NCBI GenBank assembly: GCA_902796745.1
Contig: CADBQC010000097.1
Location: 1 to 11,476 of the forward strand
DNA: 11,476 nt
DNA from: an uncultured Pseudomonadota bacterium
GTDB lineage: Bacteria > Pseudomonadota > Alphaproteobacteria > RUG11792
Reading direction: 5' to 3'
Shown: positions 8,662 through 11,476 of the stretch, one piece after another
How the letters are laid out: each line of letters starts with the position of its first letter
How positions within the stretch are numbered: the first letter of the stretch is position 1
The notes under the pieces: generated by a model
Database searches by the model: none
Told to the model about the DNA's origin: nothing
What the model saw: the letters and a program-made list of their open reading frames with translations, nothing else
Made by a program: the position numbers and the translations under genes

Positions 8662-9015
8662 GAGGAACAGAAGTTGATTTTATGGTAGTAAAGACGATTT
8701 ATTTTTAGAATTAAAAGAAAATTTAAGATAAATATATTGTGTACTGATGGAAATTTTGCTTATAAAAAGATAAAAATATTTAACAAATATATAATACGTA
8801 AGTCAGAAACCTGTCTGGTTGAAAGTAAAAAATCAATAATACGAAGGCGATTAGCTCGATTTTGTAGAAGAACGAGTTGTTACTCCAAGGCAATCGATAT
8901 GATTGTCGCCTCTTTGATCTTGTTATTTAATGAAAAATTACTTTATTCTATAATTGGTTAGGAGTGCCTGTTTGTTAGCACAAATTTTTGAGGTGGAGCA
9001 ACAACTAAAATCTAG
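8634..9015. repeat. Possible 9-base target-site duplication around the IS1 remnant
   Basis: The 9-mer AAAATCTAG occurs at 8634-8642 and at 9007-9015, flanking the transposase remnant. IS1-family elements make duplications of about 8-9 bases. The right copy directly follows GGTGGAGCAACAACT, which could be the right inverted-repeat end. No matching left terminal repeat is seen after the left copy, and a chance A/T-rich match is quite possible. Confidence 0.25.
8684..8961 (+). pseudogene. IS1-family transposase remnant (C-terminal DDE part, frameshifted)
   Basis: Translation from about 8728 gives a C-terminal IS1/InsB-type transposase piece of some 75-78 residues. It has LCTDGNFAYKK (second catalytic Asp in the TDG context), then KSETCLVESKKSIIRRRLARF (catalytic Glu in VES, with Lys where Asn is usual in E-x-x-N), then RRTSCYSKAIDM and a hydrophobic tail. 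Immediately upstream, another frame encodes GSKDDLFLELKENLR (8684-8728), which fits the residues expected just before it, so a frameshift and a TAA at 8729 break the gene. The N-terminal zinc-finger/helix-turn-helix half is absent. Codons further upstream (AVDGNQ in the same frame from 8618) hint at more decayed sequence. No intact start or ribosome-binding site is present. The fragment is certainly non-functional as a transposase. Confidence 0.75.
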
Positions 9016-9026
9016 TTACGTGTAGG

Positions 9027-9054
9027 AAAAAATGGTGGAGAACACTCCCCACCA
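9027..9054 (-). terminator. Intrinsic terminator of the minus-strand gene
   Basis: On the minus strand, TGGTGG (9054-9049) pairs with CCACCA (9038-9033), with an inner AG/CT extension and a short loop, followed at once by six T residues (complement of A at 9027-9032). It lies about 57 bases after the stop codon at 9112-9114. This is the classical GC stem plus U-tract layout. Confidence 0.75.
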
Positions 9055-9111
9055 ATCAATTTTATCGCAGAAATTACACAGCGTCTTCTCCGGCGGGTTA
9101 TTCCTCTCATT

Positions 9112-10302
9112 CTATAGGTCCTGATTAGGATCATCCGCAGAATCTTCATCTCCTCCTTCAGGGTCAGTGGTTATTACTCCCCCCCCCGAGGCTGCGCCTA
9201 AATTCAGAACACCATTTTCGCCTATAATTAATTTTCCGCCGTTAACAGTTAGTTTCCCGCCATTAGCAATATTCATTGTTTTGTTGTACCTAATTGTTTT
9301 GATGCCCTCTTCTTTTGGTTCTTCTGAGCCATTGTAATATTTGCATTGCGGATTAAGCTCCAGTTCTGCACCGCTCTTCACATCAATATCTGAATGAAAC
9401 ATTGAGGCTACTGACGATATGGTGGATTTCCCAGCATCAAAACTAACTTTTCCTTCATTGAAAAGTCCGTTAAAAGCTGTAAAGTTGAAATTTCCCTCTA
9501 CTTTTAGTCTTTGTGGTTTACTAAGTGTCAGCGTTTTGCTAGGGTCGGAGTTTGTCCACTCGCCAAAGTATCCCCCATCATTGGCGATATTAGCTTTCAC
9601 ATTAATAATTGCTTCGGCGTCACTATTTCTCAATGGAACCTCTTGCCCGGTGGTTTGCCCTCTGAGCACCAGAGTATTATTCACAGTATTGTTATCCTCC
9701 TGACTTAGGAACGGAGTCATTACGCCATTTCCTACATCTATGTTTTCAAATACGATGGCGCTTTTTGCATCTGAAATAGTGATACAACGGTTAGTAATTT
9801 CTTCTGTATTAGTGTAATTGCCTATGTTACTATCATTAAGTTCCACTGGGGCATTTTCTCCATCATCAACAATCAATTTTCCTTTTTCTGCGGTCAAACT
9901 GTAATATGACTTACCTTCTTGCGTTCCGTAATAATTTTTTATGTCTGAATTGCCTTCAGCGTCGATAACTTCGATAAGCTTTTTGGGCTCCATGCCTGTT
10001 AAGCTTACAAACTCTTGTTGGACATGTACCTTAATTCCTGAATTGTTATTTACGCTGGTATTAGGATCTGTGGATGCAAGTGTCAGTTTGCCACCATCTT
10101 TTGGATACAGGGTAATCGTTCCATAGTTATCGAGCCATTGTCCATCGGCGGAGGTTATCGTCTGCTCGCCACGAATGTGTATCTGTCCATAATTTTCCAC
10201 GCCAGCAAGGTTTTCCAGATTATCAGTGCCTGTTCCTCCCATGGCGATTTGGCTTGTTGCCAAAATTACAGGCGCTAGCAATATCTTTTTCATATTTGTC
10301 AT
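9112..10302 (-). CDS. Secreted Asn/Gly-rich, probably beta-helical surface-type protein
   Basis: I do not recognise a named family. The 396-residue product begins with a clear signal peptide: MTNMKKILLAPVILATSQIA, cleavage probably near residues 20-23. The rest is rich in Asn, Gly, Thr and Asp, with short alternating hydrophobic strands (GTITLYP, KLTLAS, GKLIVDDGE, LRLKVEG-like turns) and a near-tandem NGGKLTVNGGKLIIGENG at 347-364. This is the texture of right-handed beta-helices in adhesin or autotransporter passengers. No C-terminal autotransporter barrel or anchor follows; the last 18 residues are acidic and disordered-looking. Cysteines are at 173 and 320. A G9 tract encodes Gly373-375. 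The ATG at 10302 has AAAGGAG six bases upstream, better spaced than the ATG at 10293. It ends at a strong terminator and is divergent from mlaA. Export by Sec is supported; adhesion or host contact is inference. Confidence 0.75.
   Translation of the reverse strand: MTNMKKILLAPVILATSQIAMGGTGTDNLENLAGVENYGQIHIRGEQTITSADGQWLDNYGTITLYPKDGGKLTLASTDPNTSVNNNSGIKVHVQQEFVSLTGMEPKKLIEVIDAEGNSDIKNYYGTQEGKSYYSLTAEKGKLIVDDGENAPVELNDSNIGNYTNTEEITNRCITISDAKSAIVFENIDVGNGVMTPFLSQEDNNTVNNTLVLRGQTTGQEVPLRNSDAEAIINVKANIANDGGYFGEWTNSDPSKTLTLSKPQRLKVEGNFNFTAFNGLFNEGKVSFDAGKSTISSVASMFHSDIDVKSGAELELNPQCKYYNGSEEPKEEGIKTIRYNKTMNIANGGKLTVNGGKLIIGENGVLNLGAASGGGVITTDPEGGDEDSADDPNQDL
9179..9187. repeat. Homopolymer C9 (G9 in the coding strand)
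   Basis: Nine consecutive C residues on the + strand correspond to G9 in the minus-strand gene, covering the end of Ser372 through Gly375. Runs of this length are prone to slipped-strand mispairing. Loss of one G would lead to a TAA two codons after the tract. Gain of one would lead to a TGA after the residues SNNH. Either removes the acidic tail of about 20 residues. Confidence 0.9.
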
Positions 10303-10540
10303 TTTTTTCTCCTTTCATAACATTTACTACTCAATAATTGGATAGCTTATAATAAAAGCCATTCCAACTATCATTATCAGAATAGAATAATATAGTTAAT
10401 ATATCGTTAACGCATATAAATAATTTTTATTATGCAACAAAAGTCAAATATATATATAAAATATTTATATAATATATCATAACTCCAATTTCGGATAAGT
10501 TATTTTTTCATGAGAAGGAATGGGAAAAATAGTTGTAAAA

Positions 10541-10568
10541 TTGACAACCTTAAAAAGGATTTTATGTT
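10541..10568 (+). promoter_or_regulatory. Candidate sigma-70 promoter of mlaA
   Basis: A perfect TTGACA (10541-10546) is followed after 16 bases by TATGTT (10563-10568, four of six to TATAAT). Transcription would begin near 10575, giving a leader of about 80 bases that includes the Met-Val-Ile mini-ORF. Confidence 0.5.
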
Positions 10569-10630
10569 GCCAATTTTTCTCAAATTTATAATGAATGAGA
10601 TTTAGAAGAAATCATAGTACAATTTTCAAC

Positions 10631-10655
10631 AGAGGATTAGTTCATGGTGATATAA
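10631..10655 (+). promoter_or_regulatory. Ribosome-binding site and three-codon ORF abutting the mlaA start
   Basis: AGAGGA (10631-10636) lies seven bases before ATG GTG ATA TAA (10644-10655), a complete Met-Val-Ile ORF in the mlaA frame. Its stop codon is directly followed by the mlaA ATG at 10656. The strongest ribosome-binding site in the leader therefore serves the mini-ORF, and mlaA may depend on re-initiation or on the weaker GGTG at 10646-10649. Confidence 0.4.
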
Positions 10656-11420
10656 ATGCGGTGCTTCTGGATGCTACTTTTTGCTTTTGAGTGGGCTATT
10701 TTGGGAAATTTAAATCCAGTGCAGGCCCAAACTGTTGAACAAGTGGTGGAAAATTCTTCAGATAATGAGTGGTCATTTGATGAATCGCCTTTGGCTGAAG
10801 ATGAATTAGATAGCGTATATGATCCTCTGGAACCTTTTAATAGACTAATGTTTAAGGTGAACGATGCTCTTGATAAAGTGTTTCTGATTCCTCTTTCGAT
10901 GACATACAAACACATTCTGCCCAATTTCTTGCAGATCGGAATTGCGAATTTCGCGAGTAATTTTTTCTCTCCTATAGATTTTATCAATTTTGTTTTACAG
11001 GGAGATTCTGAGTATGTTGTAAAGACTACATTTCGTTTTATTGTAAATACTCTTTTTGGTTTTTTCGGTACAGTTGATGTTGCTTCAAAAATGGGGCTGG
11101 ACAAGAAGAACACCAATTTGGGCGACACTTTCAAAAAATGGGGAATGAAGTCTGGCCCATATCTAGTGTTGCCAGTCTTAGGCCCTGGTAGTTTCAGGTC
11201 CGGAGTGGGTAGAATAATGCAATTGCCGATAGATCCAGTAGCGCAAATTTCTTTGAAACATTGGAAAAAGAATACACGTCGGAGGTTGTACTATTGCATA
11301 TACGGTGCGAATGTAATCGTAAAGCGTGCGAATTTGCTTGATATAATGTTCGAGATGGAGGAAACATCGGATGACATGTATGTCACAACACGAAATGCCA
11401 TAATGTCAATGGAGAATTGA
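10656..11420 (+). CDS. mlaA: MlaA/VacJ family outer-membrane phospholipid-trafficking protein
   Basis: MlaA is the outer-membrane component of the Mla system. It removes mislocalised phospholipids from the outer leaflet and passes them through the periplasmic carrier MlaC to the MlaFEDB complex. The 254-residue product has the family blocks YDPLEPFNRLMF (55-66), RFIVNTLFGFFGTVDVASKMG (127-147, positions approximate) and GDTFKKWGMKSGPYLVLPVLG (156-176), followed by GPGSFRSGVG. Residues 1-25 look like a signal peptide ending VQAQ (Ala-x-Ala-type site), although it contains an internal Glu. There is no lipobox cysteine at the cleavage site, whereas E. coli MlaA is a lipoprotein. The in-frame TAA directly upstream fixes 10656 as the earliest start; an ATG at 10671 is also possible. 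The next gene begins one base after the stop codon, consistent with an mla operon. Confidence 0.95.
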   Translation: MRCFWMLLFAFEWAILGNLNPVQAQTVEQVVENSSDNEWSFDESPLAEDELDSVYDPLEPFNRLMFKVNDALDKVFLIPLSMTYKHILPNFLQIGIANFASNFFSPIDFINFVLQGDSEYVVKTTFRFIVNTLFGFFGTVDVASKMGLDKKNTNLGDTFKKWGMKSGPYLVLPVLGPGSFRSGVGRIMQLPIDPVAQISLKHWKKNTRRRLYYCIYGANVIVKRANLLDIMFEMEETSDDMYVTTRNAIMSMEN

Positions 11421-11421
11421 T

Positions 11422-11476
11422 GTGTTTAGCAGTACCATTCTTGTAACTTCAGCGTTTTTGTTTTGCATCGGATTCA
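11422..11476 (+). CDS. Start of a signal-peptide-bearing protein, truncated by window end (possible mlaC)
   Basis: A GTG at 11422 opens a frame that stays open to the window end and encodes MFSSTILVTSAFLFCIGF, a typical exported-protein N-terminus. GGAG (11411-11414) inside the end of mlaA is a good ribosome-binding site seven bases upstream, and the start is one base after the mlaA stop. In Alphaproteobacteria mlaA is commonly followed by the gene for the periplasmic carrier MlaC, which would fit an exported protein here. Only 18 codons are visible, so the identity is inference from position. An overlapping ATG at 11420 reaches a stop after eight codons and is not favoured. Confidence 0.5.
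   Translation, partial: MFSSTILVTSAFLFCIGF

Larger units (their letters stand above)
10303..10655. other. Divergent AT-rich intergenic region
   Basis: This 353-base spacer separates the starts of the minus-strand secreted-protein gene and mlaA, so it must carry promoters in both directions. A good + strand promoter is seen at 10541-10568. On the minus strand several TATTAT/TATAAG/GATAAT-like -10 matches exist, but none has a well-spaced convincing -35, so I do not place one. A stretch of alternating T and A (about 10447-10485) would be easily melted or bent. An 8-base palindrome CGTTAACG is at 10404-10411. No gene is visible. Confidence 0.6.

Noticed and set aside
9419..9703. 94-codon plus-strand open frame
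   Set aside because: Antisense to the minus-strand secreted protein, which has a signal peptide, a ribosome-binding site and a terminator.
10637..11134. 165-codon minus-strand open frame
   Set aside because: Antisense to mlaA, whose family motifs are clear; no independent evidence of coding.

Overview
The window looks like a piece of an AT-rich, probably host-associated alphaproteobacterial chromosome. A Holosporales/Rickettsiales-type lineage is the best guess, but it is not proven. Reasons are the F1-only ATP synthase cluster (atpH-A-G-D without the Fo genes, as is usual in Alphaproteobacteria), a Rickettsiales-like GltX, MlaA, low G+C, and two secreted-looking surface-type proteins with no counterpart in a free-living core genome.

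Positions 1-5912 form a tightly packed + strand block: the 3' end of a SpoU/TrmH rRNA methyltransferase (RlmB-like), then atpH, atpA, atpG, atpD and dnaJ. The atp genes overlap or lie a few bases apart, and dnaJ starts 2 bases after atpD. No atpC (epsilon subunit) follows atpD; dnaJ takes its place.

Positions 5913-6223 are very AT-rich. They hold a large dyad centred on TGTTTAACGTGAAACA, one base from the chromosomal ParB-binding site parS, then a candidate promoter and a small hairpin with a T8 tract. Next is a secreted-looking protein with BspA/DUF285-type leucine-rich repeats (6224-7009). Between it and gltX lies a compact GC-rich island (about 56% G+C by hand count over 7021-7200) made almost entirely of nested inverted repeats. 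Its last hairpin covers a strong Shine-Dalgarno sequence in front of a two-codon ORF, just before gltX (glutamyl-tRNA synthetase).

Positions 8585-9111 carry a hairpin downstream of gltX, a decayed, frameshifted C-terminal piece of an IS1-family transposase, and a convincing minus-strand intrinsic terminator. That terminator serves a minus-strand gene (9112-10302) for a signal-peptide-bearing, Asn/Gly-rich, probably beta-helical protein. Its 3' end contains a G9 homopolymer, a possible slippage site. A divergent AT-rich spacer carries a promoter for mlaA (10656-11420), the outer-membrane part of the Mla phospholipid-trafficking system. A further gene begins at 11422 and runs off the window.

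Together, the left half is housekeeping energy metabolism and protein folding. The right half mixes translation and envelope maintenance with accessory surface proteins, mobile-element debris and unusual palindromic DNA.
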